Positions 1 through 9,035 of a stretch of DNA of 64,000 nt are shown piece after piece (position 1 is the first letter of the stretch; every line of letters starts with the position of its first letter). The position numbers were made by a program, and so were the translations under genes. The stretch is from Acuticoccus kalidii. Lineage in GTDB: Bacteria; Pseudomonadota; Alphaproteobacteria; Rhizobiales; Amorphaceae. The stretch spans positions 1-64,000 of the forward strand of contig NZ_JAKGCS010000024.1 in the NCBI RefSeq assembly GCF_021556395.1, in the 5' to 3' direction. The notes beneath the pieces are model-generated. The model did no database searches, was not told the DNA's origin, and was given only the letters and a program-made list of their open reading frames with translations.

Positions 1-399
1 CTCGAGGGTCTTTATGACATGGGCCGGGTCTATGCCGGGCTCAACGCGACGCTCGTGCGCAGCAAGGACAATGCGGAAGGCGACACGCTGTCGTCCGTGC
101 CGCCGAGCCGCGTCTCCGCCACGCTCGGCTTCCGCGCGTTCCACGATCGCCTCGATGCGGGCGGGCGCGTCACCTTCGTCGGCGAGAAGTCGGATGCGGA
201 AGAGGCCGGCCTTACGGGCGATTCCTACGAGCTTGTCGACCTCTACGCGAATTGGCGGTTCGACGACAACACGTCGGCCAGCCTCACCCTCAACAACATC
301 TTCGACGTCGATTACACGCAATACCTGAACCTTGAAGCGAGCCCCGGTTTCTCGGCCAAGCTCGCTTTGGTCAGGCGGTTCGGCGCAAACACTCAGTAA
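1..399 (+). CDS. TonB-dependent receptor, C-terminal part (5' end outside window)
   Basis: The reading frame is open from the first base, so only the last 132 codons are present. The visible part looks like the final beta-strands of an outer-membrane TonB-dependent receptor: alternating polar and aromatic strands and a closing segment of the type 'ASLTLNNIFDVDY', ending in a short strand with RRFG. This 'L-x-N-I-F-D' signature before the last strands is typical of TonB-dependent receptors for haem and siderophores. The next gene, 12 bases downstream, encodes a HasA-like haemophore, so a HasR-type haem/haemophore receptor is the likely function; that part is inference from context. The plug domain and TonB box lie outside the window. 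Confidence 0.8.
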   Translation, partial: LEGLYDMGRVYAGLNATLVRSKDNAEGDTLSSVPPSRVSATLGFRAFHDRLDAGGRVTFVGEKSDAEEAGLTGDSYELVDLYANWRFDDNTSASLTLNNIFDVDYTQYLNLEASPGFSAKLALVRRFGANTQ

Positions 400-411
400 A
401 GGGCCAATCGT

Positions 412-1425
412 ATGGCAGTCAAAATCAGGCTTCACGCCGAAGGCAACCAGGGCGTCAACTACAACCAGTATCTCGACACCTTCCTCGATACGTTCACCTC
501 GACGGGGTTCCCGTTCTTCGAGCAGAACGACGAGATGGTGCTCGTCAGCGAGCTCGACGGCCCGGACACCCAGGCGATCGTCCTCGAAGGTGCCAACTTC
601 GCCTACGACATGGGCTCGCACACCGTGTCCGGCCGCCTCAGCAGCGTGACGCTCGGCCATCTCGGCGATTCTTATAACAACAATGGCAGCTTCGACCTCG
701 ACGGCCAGGGCCACATCACGAACTACACGCCCGTCGTGGAGTATCAGGGGCTGCGGGTCGCGAACGGCGCCAACACGCGTGGCGATTTCCACGAGATCGT
801 CGCGGAGCTGATGTATCTCGGCGGCACCAACTCGCGCGGCGCCGAGACCTTTCTCGACGAGATCAACGGCTCCGGCCACATCCTGACCGGCACCTCCGGC
901 AACGACACCTACAGGGGCACCGAGTTCCGTGACATCGTCCGTGGCGGCGGCGGTAATGATCGCCTCTTCGGCGAGGGCGGCAACGACAAGATCCTCGGCG
1001 GCGCCGGCCGCGACATCCTTTTCGGCGGCGACGGGAACGACATCCTGAATGGCGGCCCCGGCAACGACATCCTGAATGGCGGCATGGGCGCCGACCGTCT
1101 CGTCGGCGGTCCGGGCAATGACGTGTTCGTCTATCGCTCGGTCGAGGAGAGCAACAAGGCCGGCCGCGACGTGATCTTCGATTTCGCCAAGGGCGATAAC
1201 CGCATCAACCTGCGCGCGATCGATGCCGACGAGACGACGAACGGCAACCAGCGCTTCGATTTCATCGGCGAGGACCGCTTCTCCGGCACGGCCGGCGAAC
1301 TGCGTTCGGTCGAGCGCGGGGCGCACACGCTCGTGATGGCGGACACGAATGGCGACGGGCGTGCCGACTTCCTCCTCACGCTGAAGAATTATTCCGACCT
1401 CGACGCGGGCGACTTCTTCCTCTGA
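412..1425 (+). CDS. HasA-like haemophore domain fused to RTX calcium-binding repeats, probably secreted by a type I system
   Basis: 337 residues without an N-terminal signal peptide. Residues about 1-150 resemble the HasA haemophore fold: the segment NFAYDMGSHTVSGRLSSV (63-80) lines up with the HasA loop that holds the haem-ligand Tyr75 and its partner His83, giving candidate ligands Tyr65 and His70. The following 'YQGLRV...HEIVAELM' block also matches the HasA pattern. Residues about 175-240 carry six or more GGxGxDxx(I/L) nonapeptides, the RTX calcium-binding beta-roll. The protein ends in DFFL, like type I secretion signals of serralysin-type proteins. Classical HasA is about 190 residues and has no RTX repeats, so this is a fusion. 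It probably captures haem outside the cell and delivers it to the upstream receptor. No HasDEF-type exporter is in view. An intrinsic terminator follows. Confidence 0.72.
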   Translation: MAVKIRLHAEGNQGVNYNQYLDTFLDTFTSTGFPFFEQNDEMVLVSELDGPDTQAIVLEGANFAYDMGSHTVSGRLSSVTLGHLGDSYNNNGSFDLDGQGHITNYTPVVEYQGLRVANGANTRGDFHEIVAELMYLGGTNSRGAETFLDEINGSGHILTGTSGNDTYRGTEFRDIVRGGGGNDRLFGEGGNDKILGGAGRDILFGGDGNDILNGGPGNDILNGGMGADRLVGGPGNDVFVYRSVEESNKAGRDVIFDFAKGDNRINLRAIDADETTNGNQRFDFIGEDRFSGTAGELRSVERGAHTLVMADTNGDGRADFLLTLKNYSDLDAGDFFL

Positions 1426-1450
1426 GGGATCCCATTCGGTCGAGAATGGA

Positions 1451-1478
1451 GGCGGCCGGATCACCGGCCGCCTTTTTT
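1451..1478 (+). terminator. Intrinsic terminator after the haemophore gene
   Basis: A perfect 9-bp stem (GGCGGCCGG / CCGGCCGCC) with a 4-base loop ATCA is followed directly by six T. It lies 25 bases after the haemophore stop codon and separates the haem-uptake unit from proS. Confidence 0.93.
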
Positions 1479-1615
1479 GTTGACCGCGCCGCCCCCGATA
1501 CCCCCGGATTTCCCATCTTTTTCGCCGTGCCGGGCCGGCAGCGACATCGCTCCGATTGACCGCGGTCACACAGTGGGTCCAATACGCCCGGTCCCAGAAG
1601 TGAGCTCATCGTCCC

Positions 1616-2944
1616 ATGCGTCTCTCCCGCGCCTTCATCCCCATCCTCAAAGAGACGCCCAAAGAGGCGGAAATCGTCTCGCATCGCCTGATGCTGCGGG
1701 CGGGCATGATCCGCCAGCAGGCGGCGGGCATCTATTCCTGGCTGCCGCTCGGCATGACCGTTCTGCAGAAGATCGCGCAGATCGTGCGTGAGGAGCAGAA
1801 CCGCGCCGGCGCGCAGGAAATCCTGATGCCGACGATCCAGCCGTCCGATCTCTGGCGCGAGTCGGGCCGTTATGACGCCTATGGGCCGGAGATGCTGCGC
1901 ATCATGGACCGGCATGAGCGCGAGATGCTGTACGGGCCGACGAACGAGGAGATGGTCACCGACATCTTCCGCTCGCACGTGCGGTCGTATCGGGCGCTGC
2001 CGATGAACCTTTACCACATCCAGTGGAAGTTCCGGGACGAGGTGCGCCCCCGCTTCGGCGTGATGCGCGGGCGTGAGTTCCTGATGAAGGACGCCTATTC
2101 GTTCGACCTCGACCAGGAGGCGGCGCGCAAGGCCTATCAGCGCATGTTCGTCGCCTATCTGCGCACGTTCGCGCGGCTCGGCCTCACGGCGATTCCGATG
2201 CGGGCCGATACGGGGCCGATCGGCGGCGATCTCAGCCACGAGTTCATCATTCTCGCCTCCACCGGGGAGAGCGAGGTGTTCTGTCATGCCGACATCCTGA
2301 ACACCCCCGTCCCCGGCGCCGACACCGACTTCATGGGCGACCTGTCGCCGATTGTCGACGCGTGGACCGCACTCTATGCCGCGACCGACGAGATGCACGA
2401 CGAAGCCGCCTTCAACGCGATCCCCGACGACAAGCAGATGACCGCGCGCGGCATCGAGGTCGGGCACATCTTCTATTTCGGCACCAAATATTCCGAGCCG
2501 ATGGGCGCCAAGGTCGCCGGCCTCGACGGTGTGGAGCGGCCTGTTCATATGGGCTCTTACGGCATCGGCGTGTCGCGTCTCGTCGGCGCGGTGATCGAGG
2601 CGTGCCACGACGAAGCGGGCATCGTCTGGCCGGATTCGATCGCGCCCTTCGACGTCGCGATCATCAACCTCAAGGCCGGTGATCCGACGACCGATGCGAT
2701 GGTGGAGCGGCTCGAGGCGCAGTTCGAGGCGGCCGGCAAGTCCGTCCTCGTCGACGATACCGACCAGCGCCCCGGCGGCAAGTTCGCCGCGATGGACCTC
2801 ATCGGCATCCCCTGGCAGGTCATCGTCGGCCCACGCGGCGCCGCCGACGGCAATGTCGAGGTCAAGCGGCGGGCGACGGGCGCACGCGAGACGCTGCCCG
2901 AGACCGGGGCCTTCGCCTATGTCACGGAAACGGTGACCAAGTGA
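1616..2944 (+). CDS. proS: Prolyl-tRNA synthetase (short alphaproteobacterial type)
   Basis: 442 residues. It charges tRNA-Pro with proline in the cytoplasm. Class II motifs are visible: TNEE at 109-112, motif 2 around 136-163 ([13 protein letters not shown] and MKDAYSFD), and motif 3 (GSYGIGVSR) near 313-321, followed by the C-terminal anticodon-binding domain. The long editing (INS) domain of E. coli ProRS (572 residues) is absent, as is usual in alphaproteobacteria. The stop overlaps the GTG start of lolC by 4 bases (GTGA), so the two are co-transcribed and probably translationally coupled. Confidence 0.97.
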   Translation: MRLSRAFIPILKETPKEAEIVSHRLMLRAGMIRQQAAGIYSWLPLGMTVLQKIAQIVREEQNRAGAQEILMPTIQPSDLWRESGRYDAYGPEMLRIMDRHEREMLYGPTNEEMVTDIFRSHVRSYRALPMNLYHIQWKFRDEVRPRFGVMRGREFLMKDAYSFDLDQEAARKAYQRMFVAYLRTFARLGLTAIPMRADTGPIGGDLSHEFIILASTGESEVFCHADILNTPVPGADTDFMGDLSPIVDAWTALYAATDEMHDEAAFNAIPDDKQMTARGIEVGHIFYFGTKYSEPMGAKVAGLDGVERPVHMGSYGIGVSRLVGAVIEACHDEAGIVWPDSIAPFDVAIINLKAGDPTTDAMVERLEAQFEAAGKSVLVDDTDQRPGGKFAAMDLIGIPWQVIVGPRGAADGNVEVKRRATGARETLPETGAFAYVTETVTK

Positions 2945-4191
2945 GGCCCTTCGGCGCCCTCGAATGGGGCATTGCGATCCGCTATCTGCGTTCGCGGCGG
3001 CGTGAGGCGTTCATCTCCGTCATCTCGACACTCTCGCTGGTCGGCATCGCCCTCGGGGTCGCCACACTCATCATCGTCATGGCGGTGATGAACGGCTTCC
3101 GCGCCGAGCTCTTTTCAAAGATCCTCGGCGTGTCCGGCCACGTCCTGATCCAACCGCTCGACGGCCCGTTGACGGACTATCGCGAGGTCGCCGCCCGGAT
3201 CGACGCGCTCGACGACGTGACGCGCGCCATCCCCTTCGTGGAAGGCCAGGTCCTCGTCTCGGGCGCCGTCGGCTCCTCCGGCGCGCTCGTTCGCGGCGTC
3301 TCGCCGGAGGATTTCCGCCGGCTCGACTTCGTCTCCGGCAACATCCTCTTCGGATCGGACGAGAATTTCGGCAAGCAGAAGGGCGCGATCATCGGCTCCC
3401 GCCTCGCCCGCCAGCTCGGCGTGACGATCGGCGACGTGATCACCTTGATCAGCCCCGACGGGGCCGTGACCCCCTTCGGCGTCACCCCGCGGACCGACAA
3501 TTATCCCGTGCAGGCCGTCTTCGAAATCGGCATGTCGGAATATGACGGCTCCTTCATCTATCTGCCGCTCGACCGGGCCCAGCTCTATTTCAACAAGGAG
3601 GGCACGGTGTCCGCGATCGAGGTCTATGCGAAGGACCCCGACGCGATGGACAAACTCCGCGGCGAGATCGACGCGGTCGCCGAACGACCGCTCTACATCC
3701 TCGACTGGCGGCAGCGGAACCGAATGTTCTTTTCCGCCCTCGTCGTGGAGCGGAACGTGATGTTCATCATCCTGACGCTCATCATCCTCGTCGCCGCGCT
3801 CAACGTCGTCTCCGGGATGACGATGCTCGTGAAGGAGAAGACGCGCGATATCGCGATCCTCAGAACGATCGGCGCGACGCGCGGCTCGGTGCTCAGGATC
3901 TTCCTGATGGTGGGCCTTTCGATCGGCGTCGTGGGCACTTTGATCGGCTTCGGGCTCGGCACGGTGATCGCTCTCAATATCGAGGCGATCCGGCAGTTCC
4001 TCTCCTCGCTCCTCAACACGGAGCTGTTCTCGCCGGAACTTTATTTCCTCTCCCAACTCCCCGCCGACATGGACTCGGTCGAGACGGCGGCGGTCGTCCT
4101 CATGGCGCTCGGCCTCTCCCTCCTCGCCACGATCTATCCGGCCTGGAAGGCCGCGAAGACCGATCCCGTCGACGCGCTGAAGGCTGAATAG
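2941..4191 (+). CDS. lolC: Lipoprotein-releasing ABC transporter, permease subunit LolC/LolE
   Basis: 416 residues. Membrane subunit of the LolCDE complex, which extracts outer-membrane lipoproteins from the inner membrane and passes them to LolA. The N-terminal membrane helix (about 25-50) follows the family motif '[18 protein letters not shown]'; a periplasmic MacB-like domain spans about 50-265; three C-terminal helices lie near 270-300, 320-345 and 380-405. The start is GTG inside the proS stop. lolD begins one base after the lolC stop. Alphaproteobacteria often have a single LolC/E-type gene working as a homodimer with LolD; no second copy is seen here. Confidence 0.93.
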   Translation: MRPFGALEWGIAIRYLRSRRREAFISVISTLSLVGIALGVATLIIVMAVMNGFRAELFSKILGVSGHVLIQPLDGPLTDYREVAARIDALDDVTRAIPFVEGQVLVSGAVGSSGALVRGVSPEDFRRLDFVSGNILFGSDENFGKQKGAIIGSRLARQLGVTIGDVITLISPDGAVTPFGVTPRTDNYPVQAVFEIGMSEYDGSFIYLPLDRAQLYFNKEGTVSAIEVYAKDPDAMDKLRGEIDAVAERPLYILDWRQRNRMFFSALVVERNVMFIILTLIILVAALNVVSGMTMLVKEKTRDIAILRTIGATRGSVLRIFLMVGLSIGVVGTLIGFGLGTVIALNIEAIRQFLSSLLNTELFSPELYFLSQLPADMDSVETAAVVLMALGLSLLATIYPAWKAAKTDPVDALKAE

Positions 4192-4192
4192 G

Positions 4193-4909
4193 ATGGCCGA
4201 GTTGGAGACGCCCCTCGCTCTCACCGACATCGTGCGCACCTTCGGGGACGGCCCGACGGAATTGCACATCCTGAACGGCGCGAACCTCACGGTCGCCGCG
4301 GGCGAACTCGTCGCCCTCGTCGCCCCGTCGGGGGCCGGCAAGTCGACCCTCCTGCAGATCGCGGGGCTTCTGGAGCGGCCGAACGGCGGATCGGTGCGGA
4401 TCGCCGGGGTAGAGGCCGGAACGCTGAGCGACAAGGACCGAACCAAGCTGCGCCGGGACGAGATCGGCTTCGTCTACCAATTCCATCACCTTCTCGGCGA
4501 CTTCACCGCTCGCGAGAACGTTGCCCTGCCGATGCGCCTTGCCGGAACGGATCCCGGCACTGCCTTGCAACGGGCGGACGAACTGCTCGACCATCTCGGC
4601 CTTGCCGCGCGCCGCACCCACCGACCCGGCGAGCTCTCGGGCGGGGAACGGCAGCGCGTCGCGATCGCCCGTGCGGTCGCGAACAAGCCGCGTGTTCTCC
4701 TTGCGGACGAGCCGACGGGCAATCTCGACCAAGGAACGGCATCATCTGTACGCGATGCGTTCCTGTCGCTTTCGCGCGAGACCGGCCTCGCCGCGCTGGT
4801 CGCGACGCACAATGAGACGCTCGCCGGCGAGATGGACCGCACCGTCACTTTGAAAGACGGGCTTATCCGGCCGTTAACCACTCCTCAATCGAATGTTCTC
4901 ATCGACTGA
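4193..4909 (+). CDS. lolD: Lipoprotein-releasing ABC transporter, ATPase subunit LolD
   Basis: 238 residues. Cytoplasmic ATPase that powers lipoprotein release by LolC/E. Walker A is APSGAGKS at 44-51 (Ala where many homologues have Gly), the ABC signature LSGGERQ lies near 149, and Walker B with the catalytic Glu (VLLADEPTGNLD) lies near 167. The ATG follows lolC by one base, the tight coupling expected of one complex. The end of the gene runs into an AT-richer stretch that carries the regulatory site of the small membrane peptide gene. Confidence 0.96.
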   Translation: MAELETPLALTDIVRTFGDGPTELHILNGANLTVAAGELVALVAPSGAGKSTLLQIAGLLERPNGGSVRIAGVEAGTLSDKDRTKLRRDEIGFVYQFHHLLGDFTARENVALPMRLAGTDPGTALQRADELLDHLGLAARRTHRPGELSGGERQRVAIARAVANKPRVLLADEPTGNLDQGTASSVRDAFLSLSRETGLAALVATHNETLAGEMDRTVTLKDGLIRPLTTPQSNVLID

Positions 4910-4918
4910 TTCGCGTTG

Positions 4919-4944
4919 ATGTTCTCGGAACATTCCGCTACCTT
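4919..4944 (+). promoter_or_regulatory. LexA-like operator in the promoter region of the small membrane peptide gene
   Basis: Bases 4919-4933 are a perfect inverted repeat, ATGTTC-TCG-GAACAT. Bases 4921-4935 read GTTC-N7-ATTC, one mismatch from the alphaproteobacterial LexA box GTTC-N7-GTTC. The site falls between a plausible -35 (TTGATG, 4916-4921) and a weak -10 (TACCTT, 4939-4944), where a repressor would block transcription. Further half-sites, TGTTC at 4894 and GAACAT at 4952, flank it. Confidence 0.5.
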
Positions 4945-4970
4945 CCAATCAGAACATTGGAGGGTCAGTC

Positions 4971-5069
4971 ATGCAGCGTTTCCTTTTGGACCTTGGTGCT
5001 TTCGTCTCGTGCCTGTCGTTCATTTCCGCTTTCTATCTGTGGATGGGCTATTTCCAGGCTTCGGTCTGA
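4971..5069 (+). CDS. 32-residue single-span membrane peptide, candidate SOS-induced division inhibitor (SidA-like)
   Basis: A short frame of 32 codons plus TGA, from ATG with a good ribosome site (GGAGGG about 7 bases upstream). The peptide is hydrophobic from about residue 4 to 24 (LLDLGAFVSCLSFISAFYLW), one membrane helix with a short tail. It lies between lolD and dnaE behind the LexA-like site. In Caulobacter crescentus the SOS-induced SidA is a 29-residue inner-membrane peptide that blocks division through FtsW; size, topology and likely LexA control are the only shared points here, so the link is inference. A CCCTTCC/GGAAGGG inverted repeat (5080-5108) follows before dnaE. Confidence 0.6.
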   Translation: MQRFLLDLGAFVSCLSFISAFYLWMGYFQASV

Positions 5070-5183
5070 GCTGCGTAACCCCTTCCCGCTCGGGTAGATG
5101 AGGAAGGGTCGTTCCCGACGATCGGGCCGGTCGCCTCGCGCCGGCCGCGCCGGGATCGCAGCGTCCGCCGAAGGAGGTGATGA

Positions 5184-8100
5184 GTGTTCATCCATCTGCG
5201 CGTTCACTCGGCCTATTCGCTTCTCGAAGGCGCGATCCACGCCAAGAAGGTCGTCGCCCTCGCGAAGGAGGACGGCCAGCCCGCGGTGGCCATCACCGAT
5301 ACGGGTAACCTCTTCGGCGCATTGGAGTTTTCCGAAGCCGCGTTCGGCGCCGGCGTCCAACCGATCATCGGCTGCACGCTTCCCGTCCGGCTCGAGGAGC
5401 GGATCCAGAACGGCAAGCAGATCGTCCCGATCGCGCGGTTGCCGCTGATCGCGGCGACGGAAGAGGGCTTCGCCAATCTCGTCCGCCTCGTCAGTCACGC
5501 CTATCTCGTCGCCGAGGGTCAGGGGGCGACCGTCTCGTTCGAGGATCTCAAGCTGTTCTCGCACGAGATCATCGCCCTCAGCGGCTGGACCGACGGCCCG
5601 GTCGCCCTCGCTTATCATTATGGCGAGATCGACGGCGCCCGCGCCGTGTTCCAGGACCTGCACGGAACGTTCGGTGATCGTTTCTATTGCGAACTCCAAC
5701 GGCACGACCTTGCGGCCGAAGCGCAGTTCGAGAAGATCGCCGTCGGCCTCGCCTACGAGAACGCCGTGCCGCTGGTCGCGACGAACGAGACCTATTTCGC
5801 CAAGCGCGAGGATTTCGACGCGCATGACGCGCTGATCGCGATCGCCGAAGGCCGCCGCCTCGGCGACGACGATCGCCGCCGCCTGACGCCGCATCATCAT
5901 TTCAAGTCCCAGGCGGAGATGGAGGCGTTGTTCTCCGATCTTCCCGAGGCGATCGAGAACACCGCGGAAATCGCGATGCGGTGTTCCTTCCGCCCAAAAA
6001 AGCGCGCGCCGATGCTGCCGCGCTTTCTCGCCTCCGAACGCAAGGCCGCCGGCGAGCCGGAACCGGAACAAACGACCGAGGAGGCCGAACTCGCCGCCGA
6101 AGCCGCCCGCCTCGAGCAGATGGCGCGCGACGGGCTCGAAGCACGGTTCGCAACACGCGGCCTCGCCCCCGGCGTCGAGCGCGAGGCCTATGAGAAGCGC
6201 CTGAAGCACGAGCTCGACATCATCTGCTCGATGAAGTTCCCCGGCTACTTCCTGATCGTCGCCGACTTCATCCAATGGTCGAAGGCGGAAGGTGTCGCCG
6301 TCGGTCCGGGGCGTGGTTCGGGCGCGGGCTCCCTCGTCGCCTATGCCCTCACGATCACCGATCTCGACCCGTTGCGGTTCGACCTCCTCTTCGAGCGCTT
6401 CCTCAACCCCGAGCGCGTGTCGATGCCGGACTTCGACATCGATTTCTGCCAGGAGCGTCGCGACGAGACGATCCATTATGTGCAGGAGCGCTATGGCGCG
6501 GACCGGGTCGCGCAGATCATCACCTTCGGAACGCTCCAAGCGCGCGCCGTGGTGCGCGATGTCGGCCGCGTTCTCGATATGCCCTATGGCAAGGTCGACC
6601 AGCTCGCGAAGCTCGTCCCGTCCAACCCGGCGAACCCCGTCACGCTCGGTCAGGCGCTCGAGTCGGAGCCGCGCCTCCAACAGGCGCGCGACGCCGACCC
6701 GGAGGTGGAGCGCCTCCTCAAGATCGCGCTGAAGCTCGAAGGCCTCTACCGCCACGCCTCGACCCACGCCGCCGGCATCGTGATCGGCGACAAGGCCTTG
6801 CAGGAGATCGTCCCGCTCTACCGCGATCCGCGCTCCGACCTGCCGGTCAGCCAGTACAACATGAAGTGGGTGGAGAGCGCCGGCCTCGTGAAGTTCGACT
6901 TCCTGGGCCTCAAGACGCTGACCACCATCAACCGGGCGCTCGATCTCATCGAGCTGCGGACCGGCGAGCGGATCAACCTCGACACCCTCCCGCTTGACGA
7001 TCAGCCGGCTTATGAGCTTCTGGCGCGCGGCGAGACGGCCGGCGTCTTCCAGTTGGAAAGTCAGGGCATGCGCAAGGCCCTGATCGGCATGAAGCCGGAC
7101 ACCTTCACCGACATCATCGCCATCGTGGCCCTTTATCGTCCCGGCCCGATGGACAACATCCCGAGCTATAACCGGCGCAAGCACGACCTCGAAGACCCGG
7201 ATTATCTCCACCCCGCGCTCGAGCCGATCCTCAAAGAGACCTACGGCATCATCATCTACCAGGAGCAGGTGATGCAGATCGCGCAGGTCCTGTCGGGCTA
7301 TTCGCTCGGCGAGGCCGACCTCCTGCGCCGCGCGATGGGCAAGAAGATCGCCGCCGAGATGGCCGTGCAGCGCGACCGTTTCGTCGATGGTGCGGTGGAG
7401 CGCGGCACGGCGGCGGCGGACGCGAACCGGATTTTCGATCTTGTCGCCAAGTTCGCCAATTACGGCTTCAACAAGTCCCACGCCGCGGCGTATGCGCTCG
7501 TCGCCTACCACACGGCCTATCTGAAGGCGAATTTCCCGCGCGAGTTCCTCGCCGCCTCGATGACGCTCGACATGGGCAACACGGACAAGCTCGCCGACTT
7601 CCGCGCCGAGGCGCAGCGGATGGGCATCACCGTTCGCCCGCCCTCCATCATGACCTCGAAATCCGAGTTCTCGGTCGATAATGGCGACATCGTCTATGGG
7701 CTCGCGGCGGTGAAGGGCGTCGGCCGTCCGCTCGTCGAACACATCGAGGCCGAGCGGGCGAAGGCGCCTTATAAGAACCTCACCGACTTCGCCAACCGGC
7801 TCGACCCGAAGGCGGCGCCCAAGCGCGCGCTCGACGCGCTCGTCGCCGCCGGCTGTTTCGATTGCTGGGTGGGCGATCGTGGCAGCCTGTCGGCCGGGCT
7901 CGACCAGGTGCTCGGCGTCGCCAATCGCGTCGCGAGCGGTGCGGCGATGGGCCAGACCGACTTTTTCGGCGCGAGCACCGCCGCCGATATCCGCCTGCCC
8001 TCCGACGTCGTGTGGACCCCCGCCGAACGGCTCCAGCGCGAGCATGACGCGGTCGGTTTCTACATCTCCGCCCACCCTCTCGACGATTTCGGCGACACGC

Positions 8101-8633
8101 TGAAACGCGCGAAGGTGCCCCAATGGCGCCACTTCCCCGATGCGGTGCGGCGCGGCGAAGGCGCCCGGCTCGCCGGCGTCGTCATCTCCCGTCAGGAGCG
8201 GCGGACGAAGACCGGCAGCCGGCTCGGCATTATCCAGCTCTCCGACACCTCCGGCCAGTATGAGGCGATCGTCTTCCAGGACGTCCTCGAGGCCTGCCGG
8301 GAACGGCTCGAACCCGGCAACTGCGTCCTCCTCACCGTCTCGGCGCAGGAGCGCGAGGAAGGGCTATCGGTCCGCATCCAGCACGTCGAACCGCTCGAGA
8401 AGCTCGCCGTGCACTCGACGGCACTGACGGTGTTTCTCAACGCGCCGAACGCGATCACCTCGATCGACCGGCTGATCGAGGGCAAGGGGACGTGCGCGGT
8501 CCGCTTCGTGGCGGTCCTCGATGACGGCGGGCGCGAGGTGGAAATCGCGCTCAAGGAGCCACGTGCCGTGACGCGGTCGGTGGCGAGCGCCATCAAGGCG
8601 ATGCAAGGCGTGGTCGACGTTAACTTCGCCTGA
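5184..8633 (+). CDS. dnaE: DNA polymerase III alpha subunit (DnaE1)
   Basis: 1149 residues, the usual length of replicative DnaE1; DnaE2/ImuC is shorter and sits with imuAB. It catalyses 5'-3' DNA synthesis in the replisome. The N-terminal PHP domain starts HLRVHSAYSLLEGAI; the palm catalytic aspartates are in PDFDIDF near 415-421; the C-terminal third holds the helix-hairpin-helix and OB-fold regions (VVISRQERRTKTGSRLG). The start is GTG with a perfect AAGGAGGTGA at 5171-5180. Placement after proS-lolCD is a familiar alphaproteobacterial arrangement. Confidence 0.96.
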   Translation: MFIHLRVHSAYSLLEGAIHAKKVVALAKEDGQPAVAITDTGNLFGALEFSEAAFGAGVQPIIGCTLPVRLEERIQNGKQIVPIARLPLIAATEEGFANLVRLVSHAYLVAEGQGATVSFEDLKLFSHEIIALSGWTDGPVALAYHYGEIDGARAVFQDLHGTFGDRFYCELQRHDLAAEAQFEKIAVGLAYENAVPLVATNETYFAKREDFDAHDALIAIAEGRRLGDDDRRRLTPHHHFKSQAEMEALFSDLPEAIENTAEIAMRCSFRPKKRAPMLPRFLASERKAAGEPEPEQTTEEAELAAEAARLEQMARDGLEARFATRGLAPGVEREAYEKRLKHELDIICSMKFPGYFLIVADFIQWSKAEGVAVGPGRGSGAGSLVAYALTITDLDPLRFDLLFERFLNPERVSMPDFDIDFCQERRDETIHYVQERYGADRVAQIITFGTLQARAVVRDVGRVLDMPYGKVDQLAKLVPSNPANPVTLGQALESEPRLQQARDADPEVERLLKIALKLEGLYRHASTHAAGIVIGDKALQEIVPLYRDPRSDLPVSQYNMKWVESAGLVKFDFLGLKTLTTINRALDLIELRTGERINLDTLPLDDQPAYELLARGETAGVFQLESQGMRKALIGMKPDTFTDIIAIVALYRPGPMDNIPSYNRRKHDLEDPDYLHPALEPILKETYGIIIYQEQVMQIAQVLSGYSLGEADLLRRAMGKKIAAEMAVQRDRFVDGAVERGTAAADANRIFDLVAKFANYGFNKSHAAAYALVAYHTAYLKANFPREFLAASMTLDMGNTDKLADFRAEAQRMGITVRPPSIMTSKSEFSVDNGDIVYGLAAVKGVGRPLVEHIEAERAKAPYKNLTDFANRLDPKAAPKRALDALVAAGCFDCWVGDRGSLSAGLDQVLGVANRVASGAAMGQTDFFGASTAADIRLPSDVVWTPAERLQREHDAVGFYISAHPLDDFGDTLKRAKVPQWRHFPDAVRRGEGARLAGVVISRQERRTKTGSRLGIIQLSDTSGQYEAIVFQDVLEACRERLEPGNCVLLTVSAQEREEGLSVRIQHVEPLEKLAVHSTALTVFLNAPNAITSIDRLIEGKGTCAVRFVAVLDDGGREVEIALKEPRAVTRSVASAIKAMQGVVDVNFA

Positions 8634-9035
8634 GGGTGATCGACCGGGCCTCGCACCCGTCTCCGCCTCGCCGATCGGCGGGCGGGCGCGCCGAGCCTGC
8701 CTGCTCCAGGTTCGCATTTTGCCGGCATGCGGCATCGCTCACCCGAACCGCGCGGCGGCGACGTTTCAGGCGTCGGTTGGCTACGAACCGTCGCCCGGCG
8801 TCGGCGAGGCCTCGGACGAATGGACCACTCGTCTCGAGGCCGATGATAATTTTGACTCTTGTTCTTTTCTGCAAAAGACGCGAGTGGTTCAATTCCCGCA
8901 ATAGTGTACGCCCCCTCCCGATCCGCGAGGATGGCGATGGATCAGACAGACCCCGCGCGCCATGAGCGGTTGGGGTTGTGATTGATTGCGGTGACGTTGT
9001 TCGATTCAGCTTCGTGAGACGAAGGCGGAGGACCA
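8634..9035. other. Intergenic region between dnaE and the fnr-type gene
   Basis: About 400 bases with no convincing gene. A short frame at 8719-8904 has no ribosome site and looks like no known family. The stretch near 8845-8885 is richer in A/T than its surroundings and is the likeliest place for the promoter of the downstream regulator. No FNR box of the TTGAT-N4-ATCAA type was found here. Confidence 0.5.

Noticed and set aside
940..1125. Short tandem repeats that might be CRISPR-like
   Set aside because: They encode the GGxGxD nonapeptides of the RTX region in frame, vary in sequence and have no spacers.
4894..4960. Exact LexA box GTTC-N7-GTTC
   Set aside because: No exact copy exists here; the best match has ATTC in the second half-site, so only a LexA-like call is made.
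4965..8132. 1055-codon open frame on the minus strand
   Set aside because: It is the antisense shadow of dnaE. High GC in third positions keeps the opposite frame free of stops; its translation is rich in Arg, His, Asp and Gly and has no family signature.
5184..8633. DnaE2/ImuC, error-prone polymerase linked to the SOS-like site upstream
   Set aside because: Length 1149 and the neighbourhood fit replicative DnaE1, and no imuA or imuB is present. The LexA-like site belongs to the small peptide gene.
8719..8904. 61-codon frame between dnaE and the fnr-type gene
   Set aside because: No ribosome site, no hydrophobic segment or motif, and composition like non-coding DNA.
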